Source: Atopobium sp. UBA2090 (lineage in GTDB: Bacteria; Actinomycetota; Coriobacteriia; Coriobacteriales; Atopobiaceae). From it: DNA of 12,274 nt. The notes under the pieces were generated by a model, which ran no database searches, was not told where the DNA came from, and saw nothing but the letters and a program-made list of their open reading frames with translations. The DNA is taken from NCBI GenBank assembly GCA_002331575.1, contig DCZG01000021.1:1-12274 (forward strand), in the 5' to 3' direction. The translations under genes were made by a program, and so were the position numbers. Every line of letters begins with the position of its first letter. Position 1 is the first letter of the stretch. This document shows positions 1-6,383 of the stretch, one piece after another.

Positions 1-58
1 GGGCCGCCCGCTTTTGTGTCACATCGCTCTGACTCTCGCCTGCGACCTGCGCAGATGG

Positions 59-64
59 TACGAT
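59..64 (+). promoter_or_regulatory. Possible -10 box (TACGAT) for the first gene
   Basis: TACGAT lies 38 bases before the ATG at 102. No good -35 hexamer is visible 16-18 bases upstream. If real, transcription would start near 70, which would exclude an in-frame ATG at 63 as the start and favour 102. The call rests on one hexamer only. The C-rich run followed by CTTTT at 7-15 may be the tail of an upstream terminator cut by the window edge. Confidence 0.25.
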
Positions 65-101
65 GTGCCCAGGTCGTTCATGTAAGACGGGTGGTGGGCG
101 C

Positions 102-773
102 ATGAGGTTCACGATACGGCAGGTCGAGGGGGTCCCCGGTCAGTCTCGCTATGTCCTCATGCGGGGAGCCGGGTCAATCGGCTCCATCGGACGCTCGGAG
201 CGCACGATCCCGGGCTCCCTCCTCTACGACCTGTCGGTCTGCGGAATCTCCTGGCAGATGCGCATGCCCTCCGCGATCGAGCTCGCCGAGGCCATCGGTA
301 CCGGAGAGACGCCCGTCCTCCTGCTGGGTCCGACGTCGCGCGACGGATTCATCCCCACCGGCCGCATCGGCTCTCATGACGAGCCCGACGGGCTCGTGGG
401 CAGACTCGAGTTCTACGAGCTCGACCTCGGCCGTCGCCAGTATCGAGCCTTCCCCGTGACGCGGAGCGGACGGTACGGCCGCATGCCCGTCTACGAGGTG
501 CGCGATGCCGAGACGGGCGAGCTGGGCGACCAAGTCGCCTTCGCCGAGTGCGGTGGGGCGTCTCTCCATACCCCGAAGGCCTTCAACGTCGCATGCGTGG
601 ACGAGCGCTCGGCCGTGGTCGGCGCGCTGTTTGCCTGCTATGACTGCCATCTGAGCTACCTCGAGCAGCTCGAGGAGGGTCGGTCTTTCTTGAGCGGCGG
701 TCTTCGCCTGCTTGGAGGCGGCAGGGCGGCCAAGTTGGATGACCCCTCGTTCGAGGAGCGTGTGGGCGAGTAG
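102..773 (+). CDS. Hypothetical protein, probably beta-rich, cytoplasmic
   Basis: An uninterrupted frame of 223 residues with codon use like the neighbouring genes. I do not recognise the family. The sequence alternates short hydrophobic strands with Gly/Arg turns (for example RYVLMRGAGSIGSIGR near the start and MPVYEVRDAETGEL in the middle), with no signal peptide and no membrane helix. Five Cys residues occur, two of them in an ACYDCH cluster near the C terminus, but they form no clear metal-binding pattern. The layout vaguely recalls LURP-one/tubby-like barrels, which is only an impression. An in-frame ATG at 63 exists, but 102 is preferred because it follows a G-rich stretch and lies downstream of a possible -10 at 59-64. 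The gene is followed by a perfect stem-loop at 799-817 and appears monocistronic. Confidence 0.7.
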   Translation: MRFTIRQVEGVPGQSRYVLMRGAGSIGSIGRSERTIPGSLLYDLSVCGISWQMRMPSAIELAEAIGTGETPVLLLGPTSRDGFIPTGRIGSHDEPDGLVGRLEFYELDLGRRQYRAFPVTRSGRYGRMPVYEVRDAETGELGDQVAFAECGGASLHTPKAFNVACVDERSAVVGALFACYDCHLSYLEQLEEGRSFLSGGLRLLGGGRAAKLDDPSFEERVGE

Positions 774-798
774 GGCTGTGCCAGCGCCATACGATTCC

Positions 799-817
799 CG
801 CGAAGATCGGCTTCGCG
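799..817. other. Perfect 7-bp stem-loop after the first gene
   Basis: CGCGAAG and CTTCGCG pair perfectly around a 5-base ATCGG loop, 26 bases after the stop codon at 773. No T-tract follows, so it is not a canonical intrinsic terminator. It could be a weak or Rho-assisted terminator, a transcript-end stabiliser, or an operator for the small gene downstream. Confidence 0.35.
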
Positions 818-831
818 CGGCTGCGTTGGTG

Positions 832-837
832 TACCAT
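832..837 (+). promoter_or_regulatory. Possible -10 box for the small membrane protein gene
   Basis: TACCAT sits 31 bases before the ATG at 868, just after the stem-loop, in a locally AT-richer stretch. A -35 is not convincing. The position fits a separate promoter for the short gene. Confidence 0.25.
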
Positions 838-867
838 AGAGTAAACGATTAACTTCGGGGGTTGCCC

Positions 868-1071
868 ATGAAAAGCTCGACCAAGGTCGTCATCGCCGTC
901 GCCGTCGCGCTGGCTGCGGTCGGACTGCTCGTCCTTCTCGCCAGCGCCGGCATCCTGCCCGTGCAGTTCCTCAGGGACATCGGCCAGAAGACGGGCATCT
1001 GCCTGGTGTTTGCGTCGTTTGCGCTCAGCGTGCTCGTGGCGTATCTCGAGCGGGACACGCACCTCGAGTGA
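868..1071 (+). CDS. Small two-helix membrane protein, hypothetical
   Basis: A 67-residue protein with two predicted membrane segments: residues 6-28 (VVIAVAVALAAVGLLVLLAS) and about 43-60 (GICLVFASFALSVLVAYL), joined by a short polar loop with Arg and Lys, and ending in a charged tail (LERDTHLE). No family is recognised. The ATG at 868 is preferred over an in-frame TTG at 862 because the GGGGG at 857-861 is correctly spaced from 868. Third-position GC bias and the clean hydrophobic pattern argue for a real gene. It could be a small membrane regulator or a subunit of an unseen complex; nothing in the neighbourhood decides this. Confidence 0.6.
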   Translation: MKSSTKVVIAVAVALAAVGLLVLLASAGILPVQFLRDIGQKTGICLVFASFALSVLVAYLERDTHLE

Positions 1072-1120
1072 GGCGGACCCCGCCATCCGCAGACCTTCTC
1101 GCCCGCGCCCCCTTCTCACA

Positions 1121-1134
1121 CGAACGCGTGTTCC
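1121..1134. promoter_or_regulatory. LexA (DinR/SOS) box upstream of the helicase gene
   Basis: CGAACGCGTGTTCC matches all 14 positions of the Bacillus subtilis DinR/LexA consensus as I recall it (CGAACRNRYGTTYC), with the core GAAC-N4-GTTC palindrome. It lies 43 bases before the helicase ATG and immediately upstream of a TATGAT -10, so it covers the expected -35 and part of the spacer, as expected for a repressor site. A longer inverted repeat, ACACGAA (1118-1124) with TTCGTGT (1137-1143), encloses it. Confidence 0.75.
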
Positions 1135-1142
1135 GTTTCGTG

Positions 1143-1148
1143 TATGAT
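1143..1148 (+). promoter_or_regulatory. -10 box of the helicase promoter
   Basis: TATGAT differs from the sigma-70 consensus at one position and lies 29 bases before the start codon at 1178. The -35 region 17 bases upstream (near 1120) is weak and lies inside the LexA box. Confidence 0.5.
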
Positions 1149-1177
1149 GGTGAGGTTCGCCGAGAGGGGAGGCTCAC

Positions 1178-3364
1178 ATGGGGGACGTGCTCGAAGGTCT
1201 CAACGAGTCGCAGCTCGAGGCCGTCACCGCCACCGAGGGCTACGTTCGCGTGATTGCGGGCGCGGGCTCTGGCAAGACGCGCGCGCTCGCCAGGCGTTTC
1301 GCCTACCTCGTCAACGAGGTGGGCATCATGCCGGGAAACATCCTCTGCGTCACCTTCACCAACAAGGCCTCGAACGAGATGCGCCAGCGCATCCACGCCC
1401 TGACCGGCGACAATGACACAGGCTACGTCAACACCTTCCACGGCTTCTGCGTGTCGGTCCTCCAGGAGGACTCGTCGGCCGTGAGCTACCCCAAGAGCTT
1501 CCTCGTGCTCGACAACTCCGACATCGACGCCATCCTCGCGATCATCTATGCGGAGCGCGGCATCACGCTCCGTGACATGACCTTCTCCCGCGCCCGCGAC
1601 ATGTTCGAGATCCGCAAGCTCTTCACCGAACCCGACTACCTGCGCGACATGATCGACATGTCGGTCGAGGCGCTCCACGCCAAGTACGAGGCAGCCGCCC
1701 GCGTCGAGGACATCCTGTTCTACGGCTACCTCTACCAGGAGAAGAAGTGCTTCGGGCTCGACTACAACGACCTCATCAAGTTCACGCTCCACATCTTCGA
1801 GCACAACCCGGAGATTCGAACCAAGTGGCAGTCTCGCCTCGAGTACATCATGATCGACGAGTTCCAGGACATCGACGGCCTGCAGTACGAGCTCATGGAG
1901 GTTCTGCAGGGGTACCACCACAACCTCTTCGTGGTCGGCGACCCCGACCAGACCATCTACACCTGGCGTGGCGCCAACGTGCGCTACCTGCTCGACTTCG
2001 ACACGCGCTTTCCCGGAACGCGAACGATTCTCATGAACGACAACTACCGCTCGACCCCCCAGGTCCTCGCCGTGGCCAACTCGCTCATCGACAAGAACGC
2101 CGAGCGCATGAAGAAGTCGCTCGTTGCCATGCTCCCCGAGGGCGACCCTGTGCTCTGTCATCACGCAGACAGCTCCGAGCACGAGGCAGGCTGGATCTGC
2201 GAGAGGATCGAGGACCTGCACGCTGGCGACGACGGCCTCGACGGCACGCCCGCGCGGAACCCCGTGCCCTATCGCGACATGGCCGTTCTCTACCGCGCCC
2301 ACTACGTCACGCGCACGCTCGAGGAGGCCCTCATCCGCGAGAAGATCCCCTACACGATTTATTCGGGCGTGCAGTTCTTCGACCGGCGCGAGGTCAAGGA
2401 CGCCCTCTCCTACCTGCGGATGGTTGCCTATCAGGACGACCTCTCCCTCGCACGCGTCGTGAACGTCCCAAGACGCAACATCGGCGAGCAGCGCATGCGC
2501 TTCCTCCGGCAGTTCGCCGACGGACAGCGCATCTCGCTCTTCGACGCGTTGCGCCGCTCCCTCGATGACCCGCTCTTCAAGGGCACAGGCGCCCGGGACT
2601 TCGTGGGGCTTGTCGACAAGTACTCCATCGGCGGAGAGGGCCGGACCGTGTCCGAGCTTCTCGCCGCCCTTCTCGACGAGTCGGGCTACGAGCGGGCGCT
2701 GCGCACGGAGGGAAGCCAGGAGCGGTTGGACAACCTGGCGGAGCTTCGTCAGTCCGTCTTCGAGTACGAGACCCAGTGCGGTGAGGAGGCTACGCTCGAC
2801 CACTACCTCACCCACGTCGCGTTCTTCTCGAACATGGACCAGGGGGAGTCCCGCGACCGAGTCAAGCTCATGACGGTCCACTCCGCCAAGGGGCTCGAGT
2901 TTCCCAACGTCTTCCTCTGCGCCATGAACGAGGGGGTCTTCCCGTCGAGGAAGGTCCGCACCGTGGAGGGTATGGAGGAGGAGCGCAGGCTCGCCTTCGT
3001 TGCGTTCACCCGCGCTCAGCGCAGGCTCTTCCTCTCCGACGCCGAGGGGACGACCCTTGACGGCATGCCGCGCTATCCCTCGAGGTTCGTGCTCGACGTC
3101 GACCCCGCCCTCCTCGTCTACGACGCGCCGCCGCGGGACTCGCTCGTGCGTGAGGCTCGCGACTACATCGCCGCCAAGAGCCTGTCGCTGGCCAGGGGAG
3201 GGGACGCGCCGACCCTGCCCGCCGGCACGCGCGTCCGACATCGCGTCTTCGGTGCGGGCACGATCCTCTCTTCGGACGACGACCGCGGCGCCTACGCCAT
3301 CCAGTTCGATGAGATGGACACGCCGCGCTCCATCTCGATGCGGGTGAAGCTGGAACGCCTGTGA
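1178..3364 (+). CDS. UvrD/PcrA-type ATP-dependent DNA helicase (SF1A)
   Basis: A 3'-5' DNA translocase/helicase of the UvrD/PcrA family, acting in excision repair, replication-fork rescue or clearing of RecA filaments. All superfamily 1 motifs are present: Q motif LNESQ (8-12), Walker A IAGAGSGKT (26-34), motif Ia TFTNKAS (59-65), Ib YVNTFHGFC (83-91), Walker B MIDEFQD (225-231), motif III VVGDPDQTIYTWRGA (252-266), motif IV DNYRST (near 288), motif V TVHSAKGLEF (near 566) and motif VI AFVAFTRAQ (near 605). The last 45 residues (GTRVRHRVFGAGTI onward) resemble the Tudor-like tail that binds RNA polymerase in PcrA. The 728 residues match PcrA length. Motif II reads DEFQDID rather than the usual DEYQDTN. 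The start is set by GAGGGGAGG just upstream. A LexA box in the promoter implies DNA-damage induction. Whether this is the main PcrA or a paralogue cannot be told here, so no symbol is given. Confidence 0.95.
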   Translation: MGDVLEGLNESQLEAVTATEGYVRVIAGAGSGKTRALARRFAYLVNEVGIMPGNILCVTFTNKASNEMRQRIHALTGDNDTGYVNTFHGFCVSVLQEDSSAVSYPKSFLVLDNSDIDAILAIIYAERGITLRDMTFSRARDMFEIRKLFTEPDYLRDMIDMSVEALHAKYEAAARVEDILFYGYLYQEKKCFGLDYNDLIKFTLHIFEHNPEIRTKWQSRLEYIMIDEFQDIDGLQYELMEVLQGYHHNLFVVGDPDQTIYTWRGANVRYLLDFDTRFPGTRTILMNDNYRSTPQVLAVANSLIDKNAERMKKSLVAMLPEGDPVLCHHADSSEHEAGWICERIEDLHAGDDGLDGTPARNPVPYRDMAVLYRAHYVTRTLEEALIREKIPYTIYSGVQFFDRREVKDALSYLRMVAYQDDLSLARVVNVPRRNIGEQRMRFLRQFADGQRISLFDALRRSLDDPLFKGTGARDFVGLVDKYSIGGEGRTVSELLAALLDESGYERALRTEGSQERLDNLAELRQSVFEYETQCGEEATLDHYLTHVAFFSNMDQGESRDRVKLMTVHSAKGLEFPNVFLCAMNEGVFPSRKVRTVEGMEEERRLAFVAFTRAQRRLFLSDAEGTTLDGMPRYPSRFVLDVDPALLVYDAPPRDSLVREARDYIAAKSLSLARGGDAPTLPAGTRVRHRVFGAGTILSSDDDRGAYAIQFDEMDTPRSISMRVKLERL

Positions 3365-3403
3365 GCTTGTCCGTGCGCCCTGCCGGCTGTCCCGTTCGTG
3401 GGG

Positions 3404-3409
3404 TATCCT
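3404..3409 (+). promoter_or_regulatory. Possible -10 box (TATCCT) for the NdpA-like gene
   Basis: TATCCT preceded by GGGG lies 40 bases before the ATG at 3449. The same hexamer occurs before two other genes here (4548 and 10323). The -35 is poor. The 84-base gap after the helicase stop has no clear terminator, so some read-through from the helicase is also possible. Confidence 0.4.
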
Positions 3410-3448
3410 GTTCGGGCACAGTCGCCCATGCGGAAACAGCGGTGAGAG

Positions 3449-4495
3449 ATGCTTCGAATCAGCAAGGCAATCCTGCACGTCTTTGACTTCGACAGCGGCA
3501 GCACGTTCTTCTCGGAGGGCGAGCTCGACCTCTCGAATCGTGCGACGCGCTCGTACGTCCAGCGCCACCTGCGCAAAATCTGCGACAACGCCGAGAGCAA
3601 GCACGGCGAGTTCTCGACCGACAGCAGCTTCGCCGCCGAACTCGGTACCTACCTCAAGGGCCAGGCGGACTTCGTGGGCTTCTCCACACAGATAGCCCAA
3701 TGGTTTTGGGAGGAGCTTCGCCGCACGGAGGACCTCGAGCAGTGCGACCTCCTCGTGGCGGATTTCACGAACACGGACGGCGTGGGCGAGAGCGGCGATG
3801 CCGACGACACCGACGCCGCCTTCGAGGGCGGCGGGAAGCGCCTCTTTGCCGTCGTCCTTCTCCCTCGCCGACAGGCCTTCGTCCACGAGGTCGACTCCAC
3901 GTCCAACGAGATCCTCCGACAGGACACGACGCTGCCAAACCCAACGCAAAAGGTTGACAGTTACGTAATCGTCGACGCCGACACGATGGGCATCGACTTC
4001 CATGACAAGGACCGCGGGGTGGCGGGGGAGAGTCGCCAGATCATCCCCGAGCTCTTCCTGCAGTGCACCGAGCAGGCCTCGAGCCATGAGGTCATCGACC
4101 AGGTTACCGTCATCGTGAAGGACATCGCCGAGGAGTACGGCCTCACCCCCGCGGTGGAGGTGTCCCGCGCCAAGGCGGTGCTCGCCCGCCATGCCGACCT
4201 CGAGGAGACAGTCGCTCCTGCCGAGGTAGGACGCGAGGTCTTCGAGGACCGCCCCGAGCTTGCGAGGCATTACGAGGAGCGCGTCGCCGAACGGCAGCTC
4301 CCCGAGGAGGTGCCCGTTCGCCGCGGCGTCGCCAACCGTCTGACCAAGACGCATCGCATCCGCACCGACACAGGCATCGAGATTGCGTTCCCGTCCGACC
4401 TTGCCGACAAGCCCGGCTACATCGACTTCTCGACCGAGCCGGACGGCCGGATATCGATAACGATAAGCAACGTTGTTAGCATCGAGAATAGATAA
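3449..4495 (+). CDS. Nucleoid-associated protein, NdpA/YejK family
   Basis: A 348-residue protein resembling the 37-kDa nucleoid-associated (NdpA/YejK, PF04245) family, whose E. coli member is about 335 residues and binds DNA on the nucleoid. Family-like features are the N-terminal AILHVFDF segment, a middle beta region with FAVVLLP, and near the C terminus THRIRTDTGIEIAFP followed by IDF, which resembles the conserved end of YejK proteins (a nucleoid-protein fold with a final strand and basic residues). No signal or membrane segment is seen. The start at 3449 follows GGTGAG, a close and weak ribosome site. Function in this clade is unproven; a role in chromosome organisation is inferred from family and from its position after the repair helicase. 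Codon use matches its neighbours. The 3' end is locally AT-rich with two AACGTT palindromes, and no clear terminator follows. Confidence 0.8.
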   Translation: MLRISKAILHVFDFDSGSTFFSEGELDLSNRATRSYVQRHLRKICDNAESKHGEFSTDSSFAAELGTYLKGQADFVGFSTQIAQWFWEELRRTEDLEQCDLLVADFTNTDGVGESGDADDTDAAFEGGGKRLFAVVLLPRRQAFVHEVDSTSNEILRQDTTLPNPTQKVDSYVIVDADTMGIDFHDKDRGVAGESRQIIPELFLQCTEQASSHEVIDQVTVIVKDIAEEYGLTPAVEVSRAKAVLARHADLEETVAPAEVGREVFEDRPELARHYEERVAERQLPEEVPVRRGVANRLTKTHRIRTDTGIEIAFPSDLADKPGYIDFSTEPDGRISITISNVVSIENR

Positions 4496-4523
4496 CGTTC
4501 TTCCGCCGTCCATCCGTGTTCAT

Positions 4524-4553
4524 TTGATAGTCACATGGGCTAGGGGGTATCCT
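4524..4553 (+). promoter_or_regulatory. Sigma-70-type promoter for the cell-wall hydrolase
   Basis: TTGATA (4524-4529) and TATCCT (4548-4553) are separated by 18 bases, in a locally AT-rich gap, 45 bases before the ATG at 4598. This is one of the two best-formed promoters in the window. Confidence 0.6.
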
Positions 4554-4597
4554 ATCAGTCAGTCTTTGTGCACCAGAACCGAACCCAAGGAGACCGC

Positions 4598-5881
4598 ATG
4601 TCAAGAAATCATCACGTCATAGAGGGTGACCGCGCCTTCTCTCCGAGAAGCGTCACCCGCCGCGACGCGTTGAGACTTCTCATCGGTGCCGGACTTGTCG
4701 CGACGACGCTTCCCTCGGTCGCCAGCGCCGAGACGACCCAGGAGAAGCTCGACTCCGCTCAGTCGGAGTACGATGCGGCGCAGACGAAGCTCGACGAAAT
4801 CGGTCAGGAGTACGCTTCCCTCAACGCATCACTCGACTCCACCGTCGACCAGATCGACTCCACGCAGGGCGAGATCGACCAGAAGCAGGCCGACATCGAG
4901 TCCAAGCAGAGTGAGATCGACACCAAGCAGGGTGAGATCGACCAGAAGCAGGCTGACATCGAGGCGAAGCAGTCGCAGCTCGGCGACCGCATGGCCAGCG
5001 CATACAAGTCCGGCAACCAGAGCATCCTCGACCTCATCCTCTCGTCCTCCTCGTTCGAGGAGCTCACGTCGAACATCTACTACCTCGACAAGGTCTCCGA
5101 GGCAGACAAGCAGATGATCGACGACATCAAGTCACTGAAGGACGAGCTCGAGTCCGAGAAGGCCACGCTCGAGTCCGAGAAGACGGAGCTCGAGTCCGAG
5201 AAGGCCGACCTCGAGACGCAGAAGTCCTCCCTCGAGGACCTCAAGTCCACGCAGCAGCAGCAGCTCTCCGAGATCCAGGCCAAGCAGGACGAGGCCCAGG
5301 CGTACGTCTCGCAACTCGACTCCCAGGTTCAGGACCTCATCTCCCAGCGTGACTCCGAGCTTCTCGCCGCCCAGCAGGAGGCCGCGCGCGTTGCCGCGGC
5401 ACGTGCCTCGTCGTCGAGTTCGTCGTCGAGCTCGTCATCGAGCTCTTCGAGTGGCTCATCGAGCAGCTCGTCAGGCTCGTACGTCACCTCCGGTGGCTCG
5501 GGCTCTGCCTCGGCTGTCGTCTCGGCCGCCTACTCCACTGGCTCCACGGGCGCGGGCTTCTGCGCGGCGTGGGTCTCGAACGTCTTCTCAAACGCGGGCG
5601 TCGGCACCTTCTACGGCAACGCGTGCGACATGTACTGGTCATACTGCTCGAGCTCCGACACCTCGACCATCAAGACGGGCATGATCGTGGCGGTCCCGAG
5701 CGAGCCCTACAGCTACGCCGCTATCCTCTACGGTCACATCGGCATCTACATCGGCGGCGGCACGGTGCGCCACTGCGCCTCCGGCGTCGTCAAGTCCCAG
5801 AGCCTCTCGTCGTGGATCAGCGAGTTCGGCGTTACCACCACGGCTCGTTGGGGCTGGCTGGGCGGCGTGGCGCTCTCGTAG
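4598..5881 (+). CDS. Secreted coiled-coil peptidoglycan hydrolase, PcsB-like with CHAP-like domain
   Basis: A 427-residue exported protein. Residues 18-44 form a signal peptide with a twin-arginine-like motif (SVTRRDALRLL) and an ASA cleavage site before ETTQ, suggesting Tat export. Residues 46-270 are a long coiled coil with near-perfect repeats, interrupted by a PcsB-like helical module (YKSGNQSILDLILSSSSFEEL). A Ser/Gly linker (about 271-305) leads to a C-terminal CHAP/NlpC-like cysteine peptidase or amidase: GFCAAWV with candidate nucleophile Cys322, GHIGIYIGGG with His380, and RHCASG at 391-396. In PcsB-type proteins the coiled coil keeps the hydrolase inactive until it meets FtsEX or another partner; that role here is inference. 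The ATG at 4598 follows AAGGAG; an in-frame GTG at 4568 lacks such a site. It has its own promoter and terminator, so it is probably monocistronic. Confidence 0.88.
   Translation: MSRNHHVIEGDRAFSPRSVTRRDALRLLIGAGLVATTLPSVASAETTQEKLDSAQSEYDAAQTKLDEIGQEYASLNASLDSTVDQIDSTQGEIDQKQADIESKQSEIDTKQGEIDQKQADIEAKQSQLGDRMASAYKSGNQSILDLILSSSSFEELTSNIYYLDKVSEADKQMIDDIKSLKDELESEKATLESEKTELESEKADLETQKSSLEDLKSTQQQQLSEIQAKQDEAQAYVSQLDSQVQDLISQRDSELLAAQQEAARVAAARASSSSSSSSSSSSSSSGSSSSSSGSYVTSGGSGSASAVVSAAYSTGSTGAGFCAAWVSNVFSNAGVGTFYGNACDMYWSYCSSSDTSTIKTGMIVAVPSEPYSYAAILYGHIGIYIGGGTVRHCASGVVKSQSLSSWISEFGVTTTARWGWLGGVALS
4871..4963 (+). repeat. Near-identical 30-base repeats, 63-base period, in the coiled coil
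   Basis: Positions 4871-4900 and 4934-4963 encode the same EIDQKQADIE segment and differ at one base of 30. The 63-base period equals three heptads of coiled coil (21 residues). Such identity points to recent duplication within the gene, or ongoing repeat-number change. Confidence 0.75.
5147..5230 (+). repeat. Four tandem 21-base heptad repeats (LESEKxx)
   Basis: Four units starting at 5147, 5168, 5189 and 5210 encode LESEKAT, LESEKTE, LESEKAD and LETQKSS. Each is exactly one coiled-coil heptad, and the first three share their first 15 bases exactly. The array is a likely site for slippage that would change coil length without shifting frame. Confidence 0.75.
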
Positions 5882-5909
5882 ACTCGCTCACTATTTTTTG
5901 TCTCTCACC

Positions 5910-5946
5910 AACGGGTGGTCATCCAAGCGGATGGCCACCCGTTTTC
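5910..5946 (+). terminator. Strong intrinsic terminator after the hydrolase gene
   Basis: A 15-base stem (5910-5924 with 5929-5943, one G-T pair) closes a four-base AAGC loop and runs into GTTTTC. It starts 28 bases after the stop at 5881. A TTTTTT run at 5894-5899 on the other side could allow some function on the minus strand. It isolates the hydrolase gene from the downstream relic and nad operon. Confidence 0.85.
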
Positions 5947-5985
5947 ATGCCCATGCGGTCATCAACGGGGAGGAGGCTTGGGGGC

Positions 5986-6177
5986 ATGTTCCGGAAGGAG
6001 GGTCAGCCTGGCTGGGAGGCGATCGTCCCCCTCTATGACGAGCGCGTGCGCTGTCGCGCGTCGGAAACGAGGGTCGACGAGCAAGTCGTTCGGCGGCGAC
6101 CTCGGCCTTGCCGCCGCGCTGCCCCTCCTCGAGCCGCTCGTCACGACAGCCGGTTCTTGCCCTTCGGGCTCGACCGC
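5986..6177 (+). pseudogene. Decayed DUF5684-like membrane protein gene
   Basis: Three short stretches in two frames read like pieces of one DUF5684-type small membrane protein in the right order. From 5986, MFRKEGQPGWEAIVPLYDERV resembles the family's K-A-G-x-PGW-x-x-IVP-Y-N signature. From 6080 in another frame, SKSFGGDLGLAAALPLLEP resembles the SFG-x-x-x-G-x-x-x-GL-x-LLP segment. From 6151, back in the first frame, RFLPFGLDR resembles the closing ILGFG-x-x-Y. The hydrophobic middle is missing and no frame joins the pieces, so the gene is broken. AGGAGG at 5970-5976 may be its old ribosome site, although the first helix normally preceding this point is absent. The rest of 5947-6321 shows no gene I can support. 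The family match is from memory of the motif and needs a profile search. Confidence 0.45.
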
Positions 6178-6321
6178 TCCTCAAGCGAGGGCGAGACCGT
6201 GGAGAAGGACGGTCACCCCCCTATCGCGACCCCACGCCTGAGGGCGAAGGAGAGTCAGGGGTCGAGTAGACCGTCTCGCTGTCTTTCGGATGTGGAAGGT
6301 ACCTTTCCTGTCATCGCTGTC

Positions 6322-6350
6322 TTGTCACCTGTAAAGCAAGATGCCATACT
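6322..6350 (+). promoter_or_regulatory. Promoter of the nad operon
   Basis: TTGTCA (6322-6327) and CATACT (6345-6350) are 17 bases apart, and TG one base before the -10 gives an extended -10. It lies 33 bases before the nadA ATG in an AT-richer stretch after the relic gene. Confidence 0.65.
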
Positions 6351-6354
6351 TGCT
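6335..6354. promoter_or_regulatory. Inverted repeat over the nad -10, candidate NiaR operator
   Basis: AGCAAG (6335-6340) and CTTGCT (6349-6354) form a 6-base inverted repeat with an 8-base spacer, and the right half overlaps the -10. Position and symmetry suit a dimeric repressor; NiaR encoded in the same operon is the obvious candidate. This is inference, since NiaR motifs vary between lineages. A second palindrome, AAGGTACCTT at 6296-6305, lies upstream of the -35. Confidence 0.4.
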
Positions 6355-6383
6355 ACCAATGCCGAGGCGTCGGAAGGGGAGCC

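Noticed and set aside
1072..1117. A terminator between the small membrane gene and the helicase
   Set aside because: Small GC stems such as GGCGG/CCGCC occur, but none has a stable stem with a T-tract.
1025..4513. A 1162-codon open frame on the minus strand opposite the helicase and NdpA-like genes
   Set aside because: It is in codon register with both sense genes and stays open because TTA, CTA and TCA codons are nearly absent in this GC-rich sense sequence. It has low-complexity composition (Val, Glu, Asp, Leu rich), while the + strand carries clear conserved motifs.
5407..5475. A simple-sequence repeat of TCG/AGC acting as a phase-variable tract
   Set aside because: Serine codons are mixed (TCG, TCA, AGC, AGT, TCT), so there is no long uniform tract. 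It encodes a flexible Ser linker.
6322..6383. A nadA-associated NAD riboswitch in the nad leader
   Set aside because: Only about 30 bases lie between the -10 and the start codon, too short for a known NAD riboswitch, and no suitable stem is seen.
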